Origin: Aliiglaciecola sp.
GTDB taxonomy: Bacteria > Pseudomonadota > Gammaproteobacteria > Enterobacterales > Alteromonadaceae
Assembly: GCA_028356795.1 (NCBI GenBank)
Contig: JAOMVH010000001.1
Span: 1 to 64,000, forward strand
Direction: 5' to 3'
Length of the DNA stretch: 64,000 nt
Both the position numbers and the translations under genes were made by a program. Within the stretch, counting starts at the first letter, position 1; each line of letters opens with the position of its first letter. Positions 48,801 through 58,249 of the stretch are shown here, piece after piece. Below the pieces are notes generated by a model, which made no database searches, was not told the DNA's origin, and saw only the letters and a list, made by a program, of their open reading frames with translations.

Positions 48801-51800
48801 ATGAACAACATGGCAAGCAAAACGACGCAGGGTGAATTTGTCACTCTAAGCGGACAAAAATTTTACAAAATTGAAAATGTAGACGGTATGGCACCGTTTT
48901 TTATCAGTCTCATTTCAAGTAGTGATCATTGGTTGTTTGCTGCCTCAAATGGTGGTTTAACAGCCGGGCGGGTGTCGCCTGAAACAGCTTTGTTTCCTTA
49001 TGTCACGGTTGATAAAATCTATGACAGTGCGCCGCATACAGGTTGCAGAACGATCATTAAACTCGACCACAATGGTGAGTCTGTATGTTGGCAGCCATAC
49101 AATGAGTTGTTAGAACAAAAATATGATGTTCAAAGAAACTTGTATAAGAACGTGCTTGGCAGTCAATTATGCTTTGAAGAAATAAACCACTCGTTGCAAC
49201 TGGCTTTTCGATACACTTGGGCAACCAGTGAAGAATATGGTTTTGTACGCCAAGTAGAGGTTCAAAACCTGTCGACTAATCAACGCAGCATTCATCTTGT
49301 CGATGGACTCGTCAACCTGTTGCCGGCTGGCACCCCAAGATTTACCCAAGCGCAATCCAGTAATCTTGTTGATGCGTATAAATTTAATGAAATTGATGAG
49401 CAAACAGGGGTGGCACTCTTTACCTTGTATTCTGGCATTACTGACCGTGCTGAGCCGAGCGAATCATTGCGAGCAAACACGGTTTTTGTTACCGGTGTTG
49501 AATACAAAAATCTCCTATTGACTGACCGTCAGCTAAAGGGCTTTAAACAAGGTGAAAGCCTCTCTACCGAGCTTGATAGCCGAGGGATACGCGGAGATTA
49601 TTATGTTCACGCTGAGTTAGAATTAGCCGGCGAGCAGTCTCAATCATGGCGAATTGTCGCCAACATCGACCAAGACCAATCGCAAATAGTTGAGCTGATG
49701 AGCCAGTTGGATGATCCTGACTTGCTGCACAAGGCCTTGAATGAATCGATTCTAGCTGGCGACGACGCCTTGGCGAAAATCATGGGTTCAAGTGATGGTT
49801 TTCAGCAAACTGCAGAGCAAGCGGTGGATGTGCATCATTATGCCAACACCTTGTTTAACGTATTACGAGGCGGTATTTTCAACGACCAGTACCAAATATC
49901 AACGGCTGATTTTGCTGCCACACTAGCGCATTTCAATAAAGATTTGGCAAAACGCCACCATGACTTTTTAAGCGCGTTACCAGAGATGGAAAATATTCAG
50001 CGTCTGCTTGATCAAGTACAGCAACAAAACGATCAGCAACTTACACGTCTTGCACTTGAGTATTTGCCCATTACCTTTGGACGTCGACATGGCGACCCAA
50101 GCCGTCCTTGGAACCAATTTGCGATCAATTTAAAAGACAAGCAAGGCAATCCTCTGTTGTCCTATCAGGGTAACTGGCGGGATATTTTCCAAAACTGGGA
50201 AGCATTGACATTCAGCTACCCTGATTTTATCGAAAGTGTCATCGCAAAATTTGTGAATGCCTCGACGATGGATGGTTACAACCCTTATCGAATTACCAAA
50301 GAGGGGATTGACTGGGAAGTGGAAGAACCTGATGACCCGTGGAGCTATATCGGCTACTGGGGTGATCACCAAATTATCTACTTACTGAAGATGCTTGAGT
50401 TATCGAAACAGTTCCATCCTGAAAAGCTGAGCCAGTTGTTGACCGAATCGGTATTTAGTTATGCCAATGTGCCTTATCGGATAACATCGTTTGAAAACAC
50501 CCTGAAAAATGCCAAAAGTACGGTGAGTTACGACGAGGCGTCAGCCAGTGAGATTGAAGCGCGCGTAGAACGTATGGGCGCCGATGGAAAAATGGTATTG
50601 GATGCCGACGGGAATGTTTATCAGGTTAATCTACTGGAGAAACTGTTAGTTCCTTTGTTGTCAAAACTGAGCAACTTAGTGGTTGATGGTGGTATTTGGT
50701 TAAATACTCAGCGTCCTGAATGGAACGATGCGAATAACGCCTTAGTGGGGCAAGGTCTGTCCATGGTGACCTTGTATTATATGCGCCGTTATATTCGCTT
50801 CATGCAGTCTTTGATTGCTGATATGGATCAGTCAACAGACATGTCCAGTGAAGTCAGTGTATGGTTACAGACTACCCATGGTGCCTTAGCCGAGTTTGCG
50901 GCGAGTTTGCAAGCTAACCAAACCGTTTCTATGCAACAGCGCTATGCACTACTCGACAAATTAGGACGTGCTGGTAGTGAGTACCGACTAACTGTTTACG
51001 CTAGTGAAGGCTTTAGTCAAAAAACAGATCAAGCCATTGATACCGTTAAACAATTATTAGACAGTGCATTGGTTTGTATTGATCGTAGTATTGCGCAGAA
51101 TCGAGATGATGACGGGCTATATCACGCTTACAATGTCATTAAACTGGGCTCTGAGACAGTTGAAGTGGGTAATCTTTATCCTATGCTTGAAGGTCAGGTG
51201 GCCGCTCTTAGTAGTGGCGCGATAAAAGGCGAAGAAGCGGTAGAAGTGATTGAGTCACTGTTTGCCTCTGACATCTATCGAGATGATCAACACACCTTTA
51301 TGTTGTACCCAGATAGACAGCAAACACGCTTTCTTAAAAAGAACAGCTTGCCTACTGAAAAAGTCACTGCCATTGGGGTTGTAAAAGACATGTTGGCCGC
51401 GTCAGATAATCGAATCATTGGTCAAGATAAACGCGGTGTCTATCGTTTCAACGCAGACATTAAAAATGCCGGTGATCTAGAAGATGTTATCGCGCAACTT
51501 GCATCAACCTATAGCCCAGCGTTGAACAATGATAAAGCGGCTATTTTCGACTTGTATGAAAGCGTATTCGACCATCAATCATTCACCGGTCGTTCGGGCG
51601 GAATGTTTGGATTTGAAGGTTTGGGTAGCATTTATTGGCACATGGTGTCGAAACTATTGCTGGCAGTAAACGAACAGTTTTTTCAAGCCATTCGAGATCA
51701 ACAATCTGATACTGTCATACGTCGCCTTGGCGAACTATATTACCGTATACGATTTGGTATTGGTTTCAATAAAACGCCTCAGGAATATGGCGCGTTTCCT

Positions 51801-52253
51801 ACCGACCCTTATTCCCATACGCCAAAACATGCTGGCGCACAGCAACCGGGTATGACAGGACAAGTGAAAGAAGAAGTACTCAGTCGTTTTGCCGAACTCG
51901 GTGTGGTAGTTAACAATGGCAAAGTTTCTTTGTGCACACGTTTGTTGCGCACTCGAGAATTTAGTCTTGAGCCAACCCAGTTACGATATTTAACGGTTAA
52001 TCAACAGTGGCAGGAAATTCACATCCCTGCCAATGGAATTGGTTTCACATGGTGCCAAGTGCCGTTTGTCTATGAGTTATCCGATTCAACCTCCGGGAGT
52101 ATGACCATTAGCTATCAAAATGGCCAAACAGAGACAGTCGATGGTCTGGAATTGAACACCGAACAAAGTGCTTTGTTGTTTGATCGTTCAGGCGAAATCA
52201 GCCAAATTCACGTGTTACTAAACCGCCAACAGCTTTTTACAGCAGAAGGATAA
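48801..52253 (+). CDS. Putative beta-1,3-glucan phosphorylase (GH149/GH94-like), predicted cytoplasmic
   Basis: 1150 aa, no signal peptide; 'YLPITFGRRHGDPSRPWNQFAINLKD...LSYQGNWRDIFQNWEAL', 'MDGYNPYRITKEGIDWEVEEPDDPWSYIGYWGDHQIIYLLKMLE', 'PQEYGAFPTDPYSHTPKHAGAQQPGMTGQVKEE'. The GH149 choice over GH94/GH161 is by size and context. Confidence 0.75.
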   Translation: MNNMASKTTQGEFVTLSGQKFYKIENVDGMAPFFISLISSSDHWLFAASNGGLTAGRVSPETALFPYVTVDKIYDSAPHTGCRTIIKLDHNGESVCWQPYNELLEQKYDVQRNLYKNVLGSQLCFEEINHSLQLAFRYTWATSEEYGFVRQVEVQNLSTNQRSIHLVDGLVNLLPAGTPRFTQAQSSNLVDAYKFNEIDEQTGVALFTLYSGITDRAEPSESLRANTVFVTGVEYKNLLLTDRQLKGFKQGESLSTELDSRGIRGDYYVHAELELAGEQSQSWRIVANIDQDQSQIVELMSQLDDPDLLHKALNESILAGDDALAKIMGSSDGFQQTAEQAVDVHHYANTLFNVLRGGIFNDQYQISTADFAATLAHFNKDLAKRHHDFLSALPEMENIQRLLDQVQQQNDQQLTRLALEYLPITFGRRHGDPSRPWNQFAINLKDKQGNPLLSYQGNWRDIFQNWEALTFSYPDFIESVIAKFVNASTMDGYNPYRITKEGIDWEVEEPDDPWSYIGYWGDHQIIYLLKMLELSKQFHPEKLSQLLTESVFSYANVPYRITSFENTLKNAKSTVSYDEASASEIEARVERMGADGKMVLDADGNVYQVNLLEKLLVPLLSKLSNLVVDGGIWLNTQRPEWNDANNALVGQGLSMVTLYYMRRYIRFMQSLIADMDQSTDMSSEVSVWLQTTHGALAEFAASLQANQTVSMQQRYALLDKLGRAGSEYRLTVYASEGFSQKTDQAIDTVKQLLDSALVCIDRSIAQNRDDDGLYHAYNVIKLGSETVEVGNLYPMLEGQVAALSSGAIKGEEAVEVIESLFASDIYRDDQHTFMLYPDRQQTRFLKKNSLPTEKVTAIGVVKDMLAASDNRIIGQDKRGVYRFNADIKNAGDLEDVIAQLASTYSPALNNDKAAIFDLYESVFDHQSFTGRSGGMFGFEGLGSIYWHMVSKLLLAVNEQFFQAIRDQQSDTVIRRLGELYYRIRFGIGFNKTPQEYGAFPTDPYSHTPKHAGAQQPGMTGQVKEEVLSRFAELGVVVNNGKVSLCTRLLRTREFSLEPTQLRYLTVNQQWQEIHIPANGIGFTWCQVPFVYELSDSTSGSMTISYQNGQTETVDGLELNTEQSALLFDRSGEISQIHVLLNRQQLFTAEG

Positions 52254-52260
52254 TGAACCA

Positions 52261-53163
52261 ATGATTCGAGATTATTACCGCAATCGAACACTAGCGAGTG
52301 TTGACTTTTCTGCCCTAAGTATTGAGGAGAAAAAAGCCTTAGTGACGGATCGTTTGAAGCAGAAGGTGCATGGCATTTCATTTAGTCCTTATGTGAAAGG
52401 GCAAGGACCAGGTACTCAGGTGACCGATTCCTTGATCCGTGAACGTTTATCGATAATTTCTCCTTATGTGGAGTGGATCCGAACGTTTTCCTGCTCTGAG
52501 GGGAATGAATTAATACCGGCAATTGCTGCCGAATCTGGCCTTAAGTCTTTAGTGGGTATATGGCTTGATGACGATCTTGAAAAAAACGAAGAAGAGATTC
52601 AAGGTGCGATTAAAGTGGCGCAAGCCGGTCATGCTGGCATGCTGGCAGTGGGTAATGAAGTCTTGTTACGTGGTGAGTTGTCACCGGACCAGCTAATTGC
52701 ATACATAAAACGAGTACAAGCTGCCGCTCCAGGCGTGCCTGTTGGCTATGTCGATGCTTATTTCGAATTTGTCGATTATCCCCAAGTAACTGATGCATGT
52801 GATGTCATCTTTGCCAATTGTTATCCGTTTTGGGAAGGCTACCCCATTGAGCATGCGCTGGTTTATATGAAAGATATGTATCGACGAGCTAAAGATGTTG
52901 CCAAAGGTAAACCTGTTATTGTGAGTGAAACCGGCTGGCCAAATTTAGGCACAGCAGAAAGAGCGGCTATTCCATCTTTTGATAATGCAATTTCTTATTT
53001 TCTAAACGCCTATCAATGGGCCGACGATGAAGGAATTGATTTATTCTATTTTTCATCTTTTGATGAGGCATGGAAAGTTGAAGATGAAGGAGATGTTGGT
53101 GCTTATTGGGGCTTGTGGGACGAGCAGGGCGAGCCTAAATATGCCAATTTAGATAGCGAATAA
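52261..53163 (+). CDS. GH17 family beta-1,3-glucanase/glucosyltransferase-like protein, no signal peptide
   Basis: 'GISFSPYVKGQGPGTQV', acid/base 'LAVGNEVLLRGE', nucleophile 'KPVIVSETGWPN', 'LFYFSSFDEAWKVEDEGDVGAYWGLWDE'. Confidence 0.9.
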   Translation: MIRDYYRNRTLASVDFSALSIEEKKALVTDRLKQKVHGISFSPYVKGQGPGTQVTDSLIRERLSIISPYVEWIRTFSCSEGNELIPAIAAESGLKSLVGIWLDDDLEKNEEEIQGAIKVAQAGHAGMLAVGNEVLLRGELSPDQLIAYIKRVQAAAPGVPVGYVDAYFEFVDYPQVTDACDVIFANCYPFWEGYPIEHALVYMKDMYRRAKDVAKGKPVIVSETGWPNLGTAERAAIPSFDNAISYFLNAYQWADDEGIDLFYFSSFDEAWKVEDEGDVGAYWGLWDEQGEPKYANLDSE

Positions 53164-54111
53164 ATGTTGATGAATTTTCAAGCTCAAAACGCAATTTGCT
53201 ACTCAGGATACCGACTTGGCCAAAACCCACAAGACAGTGTTTTTCCCAGTTACGATGAGGTGAAGCAAGATTTATATATTTTGGCTCAGCATTGGTCACT
53301 GCTTAGGCTCTATGACTGTAGTCATCATGCACAATTGGTATTAAATGTTATTCGCAATGAAAAGCTTGCTCTGAAAGTTATGTTGGGTGCTGATTTAGCG
53401 GCAGAGGTTAGCAATCCTGATTGTCCTTGGGGTGCGCACTATAGCGATGGCCAATTACTGGCAAATAAACGTCACAACCAACAACAAATTAGACAGCTAA
53501 TTGATTACTGCAAAGCATTTCCTGAGTTGGTTTACGCGGTTTCTATAGGCAACGAAGCGAGTGTTGATTGGACCGATCATTTGGTACCAGTGTCGTCGCT
53601 AATAACCTATGCAAAGCAGCTAAAGCAGGCCATCACTCACCCCATCACATTTTGTGAAAACTATGTGCCTTGGGTTCACAAATTACAGCCATTGGTTGAT
53701 TTGGTCGATTTTATTTCTATCCATACTTATCCGGCTTGGGAATACAAAAACGTGCAAGATGCGATTGCGTATACCCACGATAATTATCTCACTGTGCGCA
53801 ATGCATACCCAGATAAACCCATTGTGGTCACAGAAGCTGGCTGGACAACTCGTTCAAATGGACGAGGGATAGAGGTTCATCATGCCAATGAAATGAATCA
53901 AGTATCCTACTATCAAGACTTAATGGCTTGGTCCAAGGAGCACAACATTCTGACCTTCACATTTGAAGCGTTTGATGAGCCGTGGAAAGGCTCTGGTGAT
54001 GATAATGAGCCGGAAAAACATTGGGGGCTGTTTTATGTGGACAGGACGCCCAAACCAGTTATGCAAAGTTTATTTGAACCCGCCCAACCATTATGTGTGG
54101 CCAGCGCTTAG
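53164..54111 (+). CDS. GH17 family protein (second), no signal peptide
   Basis: 'NAICYSGYRLGQNPQ', 'AVSIGNEASVDW', 'KPIVVTEAGWTT', 'TFTFEAFDEPWKG...EKHWGLFYVDRTPK'; starts directly after the preceding stop. Confidence 0.9.
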   Translation: MLMNFQAQNAICYSGYRLGQNPQDSVFPSYDEVKQDLYILAQHWSLLRLYDCSHHAQLVLNVIRNEKLALKVMLGADLAAEVSNPDCPWGAHYSDGQLLANKRHNQQQIRQLIDYCKAFPELVYAVSIGNEASVDWTDHLVPVSSLITYAKQLKQAITHPITFCENYVPWVHKLQPLVDLVDFISIHTYPAWEYKNVQDAIAYTHDNYLTVRNAYPDKPIVVTEAGWTTRSNGRGIEVHHANEMNQVSYYQDLMAWSKEHNILTFTFEAFDEPWKGSGDDNEPEKHWGLFYVDRTPKPVMQSLFEPAQPLCVASA

Positions 54112-54376
54112 CTGGCCTCTTTGGCTTTTAGGCGCCAGTTGCTTATCACAGCCTAGCACGTTCATTTCAGCCGTTGTTATACTAACCCGCCTTAATATGT
54201 GATCAGCCCGGAAGCTCATGATAAAAGTCTTATCAGAGCTTCCTTACGGGCGAGTTTAAAATGACGTATCTCTTTGTTGTATTGTATCGCTTTAACCCGT
54301 TAGACCTTCAACAATACGCCTTGATGTACGCCATTTTAATTCTCGCTGAGTGATCATATATAAAGGCAATTTGGTA

Positions 54377-55969
54377 TTATCTCACTAATGTAGCTTCCAA
54401 CTCTTCCAACGACTTACCTTTTGTTTCGGGTAGCAAGGACATGATGATCCCCAACCCAATCAAGGCAAATCCCCCGTAGATGGCGAATGTTAAGGTAACG
54501 CCTAAGGTGGCAAGTTCCCAAGGAAACACCAACTGTACTAAGAAACTGGTGGCAGAATTTATTAAGCCAACAAAAGAGATGGCAATTCCGCGGATGCGGT
54601 TGGGAAATAATTCAGAAAACAACACCCACATAACCGGACCTAACGAGATAGCAAAACAAGCAACAAAGCCAAGCAGGCTGTAAAGCACAACTTGTTGATT
54701 GATATTGATAGCCGCTGCGATAAGTGCTGACTCATGTTCTTGGGCCTCCTGCTTACCGAGTAATTCCACCATCTGAGCTTTGTAACTCAAGTCATTGTCA
54801 AACAGAGTATCTTGAATGGGGGCGAGTCTCGCTGTGCTAATGGTATCTGGTAGTTGGTCGATAGCTTGTTGGTCGAGTTGATATGTCGCTTGGTGAAAAC
54901 TAAAGGACAATAAAAACATACACAGTGCTATGCCGCCAACTCCGAACACCAACAAGGCTTTTCGCCCAATACGGTCAATTAATGCAATGGCTAGAATAGT
55001 AAATATAAGATTGGTGATGCCAACAAAGACCGCTTGCATAAACGAGGCGTCAGTGCCAAACCCAGTTTGCTCAAAAATCATGGGTGCGTAAAAGAATACC
55101 GCGTTAATGCCGGTTATTTGTTGCAAGATTGCCACACAGACACCAATGACTAACACTAACTTCATCGCTGGCTTAAACAAATCTTTGATGGAAGAGCTGC
55201 CACCCGATTGCCCTGAGGTCAGTGTTTCTTTTATATTGGCTATTTCTGTTTCCATTTCCTGTTCAGCCAGAGTCTTTGACATCACTTGTCTGGCATCTTG
55301 GTCCCTGCCTTTTAACAGCAACCAACGAGGACTTTCAGGTACGAACATCAGCGCAATAAAATATAGCAGAGCTGGTACCGCCTCAATGCCTAACATCCAG
55401 CGCCAATTCCACTCATTAATATTCAGGTTTTGTACCCATGTCTGCTCTGAAGAGCCCATCGACAAAATCAAATAGTTACTAAAAAACGCCACCGTGATAC
55501 CTACCACAATGTTCAGTTGATTGAGGGAAACGAGTCGTCCTCGATATTTGGCTGGTGCAAGCTCTGCGATATACATGGGGGCGATAATAAGCGCTGCACC
55601 AACTCCCAATCCGCCGAGCATCCTGGCGATAACAAGGGTAATAAACGACGGTGCAAGTGCAGACAACACCGCAGAGACTAAAAATAATAAGGCGGCAGCT
55701 TTTAGCACGGGTTTACGTCCATACTTGTCAGCGATAGGGCCGCTCAACATCATCGCCAAGGTAGCGGTTAAGGAAAGAGACGCCACAGCCCAGCCCAATT
55801 CAATTTTGCTGAGGTTGAACTCCGGTTCGATAAACTTCACCACGCCGGAAATGACAGAGGCATCGAATCCCATTAAAAAACCGCCAAGGGCAACGATAAA
55901 ACTTATATAGGTTATTTGGAACATCGCGCTAGAAACGAATTTTGACATAATTGACACTCTTTGAGTCAT
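54377..55969 (-). CDS. Sugar porter family MFS transporter
   Basis: 'GFLMGFDASVISGVVKFIEPEF', 'GPIADKYGRKPVL', 'PESPRWLLLKGRDQDA', 'QQITGINAVFFYAPMIFEQTGFG', 'LPETKGKSLEELE'. Confidence 0.95.
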   Translation of the reverse strand: MTQRVSIMSKFVSSAMFQITYISFIVALGGFLMGFDASVISGVVKFIEPEFNLSKIELGWAVASLSLTATLAMMLSGPIADKYGRKPVLKAAALLFLVSAVLSALAPSFITLVIARMLGGLGVGAALIIAPMYIAELAPAKYRGRLVSLNQLNIVVGITVAFFSNYLILSMGSSEQTWVQNLNINEWNWRWMLGIEAVPALLYFIALMFVPESPRWLLLKGRDQDARQVMSKTLAEQEMETEIANIKETLTSGQSGGSSSIKDLFKPAMKLVLVIGVCVAILQQITGINAVFFYAPMIFEQTGFGTDASFMQAVFVGITNLIFTILAIALIDRIGRKALLVFGVGGIALCMFLLSFSFHQATYQLDQQAIDQLPDTISTARLAPIQDTLFDNDLSYKAQMVELLGKQEAQEHESALIAAAININQQVVLYSLLGFVACFAISLGPVMWVLFSELFPNRIRGIAISFVGLINSATSFLVQLVFPWELATLGVTLTFAIYGGFALIGLGIIMSLLPETKGKSLEELEATLVR

Positions 55970-56123
55970 TTACTGACATTGCCCTTAGGCAATAATATAG
56001 GTGTTTAACTCACCAAGCTAACCTATCATTTGGCAAAATTGTTTTTGTACGCGATGAGAGGGACTTTATTGACGATATTCTGGATTACTCTGCTAGCCGA
56101 AAAAGTTAACAGCGTGTAAACTG

Positions 56124-57320
56124 ATGCCAAATGTCATTAGGATTTCTATGACCCGCAGATTTATTGATCTAATAATTAGATTCATTGAGAATCATCCCAT
56201 ACGGACGTTTTGGTTTTGGCAAACTGGTTTTTGGCTGTTCGTCAGCATCACCAGCTTTCTTACCTTAACTCTATGGTATGGGCCCTACGATTGGTCTCAC
56301 CTCATTCATATTATTGTTCAGGCCGGAATCGGATTATCTCTATCGTTGCTGATGTATTGGCTATTTATGGAGTCTTGGGAGAAGTCGACCCGTTATAGGG
56401 CCTGGATAGTGGCTGTAAGTATTATCATAGGTTCATTTGCTTGGACACTGGCAAGACTGCAAGTCTTTGTTTGGGTTACCGGCGAAACAGAAGAATGGTT
56501 GCAGTTAGGTGGTTGGCATTTTGCTAGTATTTTCATATTCTTATGTTGGACAGGCTTGTTTTTTGGTATTCGCTACTATGAGTTGTTACAAACCGAACAT
56601 GACATATTACTTCGTGCTGAGTCAGATGCTCGTGAGGAGCAGCTTAAGCGAATGAAAGCGCAAAACGTTGCCCGAGATGCGCAGTTGAAAATGCTGCGCT
56701 ACCAATTGAATCCGCATTTTTTGTGCAACACGTTAAATGCCATTAACTCATTGGTAGAATTCGAAGAAACCGAAAAAGCGCAAAATATGACGGTGCAATT
56801 GAGCAAATTCTTGCGTCATTCACTGGATAACAATCCTGATACAAAAGTGACGCTTGAGAACGAGATAAAAGCGTTAAACCTCTATTTAGAGATTGAAAAA
56901 ACTCGCTTTGAAGATCGCTTGGTGGTTAATTTTGAAATTGACGAGCAAGCTAAACAGGCACTGGTTCCAAGTTTGCTGCTACAACCTATTATCGAGAACT
57001 CAATGAAGCACGCTATTTCTCAAAGTGAAGATGGTGGTACCATTAGTTTGCAAGCTAGCGTCAAGAATAATCGTCTGATTCTTGCGCTAAGCGACTCAGG
57101 AAATGGCAATAAAGTTGCCAATACAAAGTTACAAAGTTCTACGGGACGAGGGGTTGGATTGCGAAATATCGATGAACGACTAAAAGCGCTCTATCAAGAT
57201 GATTATCGAGTAGATATTGGCTTTTTGTCTTCAGGGGGACTAAAAACAACCATTGTCTTACCTCATGAAAGTAACAAACTTACCTCTCCATCGGTTTATC
57301 AACAAGGAATTTTATCATGA
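56124..57320 (+). CDS. LytS-like sensor histidine kinase (His_kinase family)
   Basis: Multiple TMs then 'LKMLRYQLNPHFLCNTLNAINSLVEFEETEKAQNMTVQLSKFLRHSL', 'LLLQPIIENSMKHA', 'GVGLRNIDERLKALY'. Confidence 0.93.
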   Translation: MPNVIRISMTRRFIDLIIRFIENHPIRTFWFWQTGFWLFVSITSFLTLTLWYGPYDWSHLIHIIVQAGIGLSLSLLMYWLFMESWEKSTRYRAWIVAVSIIIGSFAWTLARLQVFVWVTGETEEWLQLGGWHFASIFIFLCWTGLFFGIRYYELLQTEHDILLRAESDAREEQLKRMKAQNVARDAQLKMLRYQLNPHFLCNTLNAINSLVEFEETEKAQNMTVQLSKFLRHSLDNNPDTKVTLENEIKALNLYLEIEKTRFEDRLVVNFEIDEQAKQALVPSLLLQPIIENSMKHAISQSEDGGTISLQASVKNNRLILALSDSGNGNKVANTKLQSSTGRGVGLRNIDERLKALYQDDYRVDIGFLSSGGLKTTIVLPHESNKLTSPSVYQQGILS

Positions 57321-58135
57321 GTAAGCTTACTGCCGTTATTGTTGACGATGAGCCCCTTGCGCTAAAATTATTAGCCTCAAAGTTGGCGCAATCCTCACAA
57401 GTTGAAATTGTCGGGCAAGGACGAAATGGCCGTCAAGCCATTGACTTAATCATGGACTTATCACCAGATCTGGTCTTTTTGGATATTGAAATGCCAGGAT
57501 TAAATGGGTTTGATGTCGTTAAGCACTTGCAAAGTGATATTGTGCCATTAGTGGTGTTTACCACTGCCTATGAGCAGTATGCGTTAGATGCGTTTGAAAT
57601 TCATGCGGTTGACTATATTTTAAAGCCGATAGATGAGACTCGCATAAATAGAGCGGTTGAACGTGCCGTAGAGCGCAAAATGGCGGCACAGCTTGATGAC
57701 AATAAGCCGCGCATCATTGATGCGATCCATTCAATAAGACGCAGTCAATCTGAACATGCCAGTGTTCAACCTGACGTCATTTCTCGGACTCAATCAGCTT
57801 TGGTTGACGCCAAAGTGGTGATAAAAGACCGCGATGAGATAACCGTATTAAAACAGAGTGAAATAAAGTGGATTGATGCCGCAGGAGACTATGTTTGCGT
57901 TCATGTCGATGGGGAAACACATATCAAGCGCAGCACTATGAAAGAATTACTCGAAGAACTAGACGACACTATTTTTAAACGTATTCACCGCTCTACAATT
58001 GTTAACTTAAACTTCATTGAAAAAGTGATCCCACATACCAAGGGAGAGTTTTTCCTAAAACTGGGTGAGTTTGAGCGAGTTAAAGTAAGCCGCAATTACA
58101 AAGAAGCCATTAAATCTTTTTTAACTGACCGATAG
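57317..58135 (+). CDS. LytTR-family response regulator
   Basis: Receiver 'VIVDDEPLALKLLAS...DLVFLDIEMPGLNGFDVV...ILKPIDETRI'; LytTR 'IKWIDAAGDYVCVHVDGETHIKRSTMKELLEEL...IHRSTIVNLNFIEKV'; ATGA overlap with the kinase. Confidence 0.95.
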   Translation: MSKLTAVIVDDEPLALKLLASKLAQSSQVEIVGQGRNGRQAIDLIMDLSPDLVFLDIEMPGLNGFDVVKHLQSDIVPLVVFTTAYEQYALDAFEIHAVDYILKPIDETRINRAVERAVERKMAAQLDDNKPRIIDAIHSIRRSQSEHASVQPDVISRTQSALVDAKVVIKDRDEITVLKQSEIKWIDAAGDYVCVHVDGETHIKRSTMKELLEELDDTIFKRIHRSTIVNLNFIEKVIPHTKGEFFLKLGEFERVKVSRNYKEAIKSFLTDR

Positions 58136-58249
58136 ATTCAGTTATAAGCGAGAAACCTTTACAAAACTTTACACGGTTAACCCCGTTCATGAATGATCAA
58201 AATCTGTTATTTTGAAGCACTATGGCAGGTTTATTTAGGCAGTTGATTC

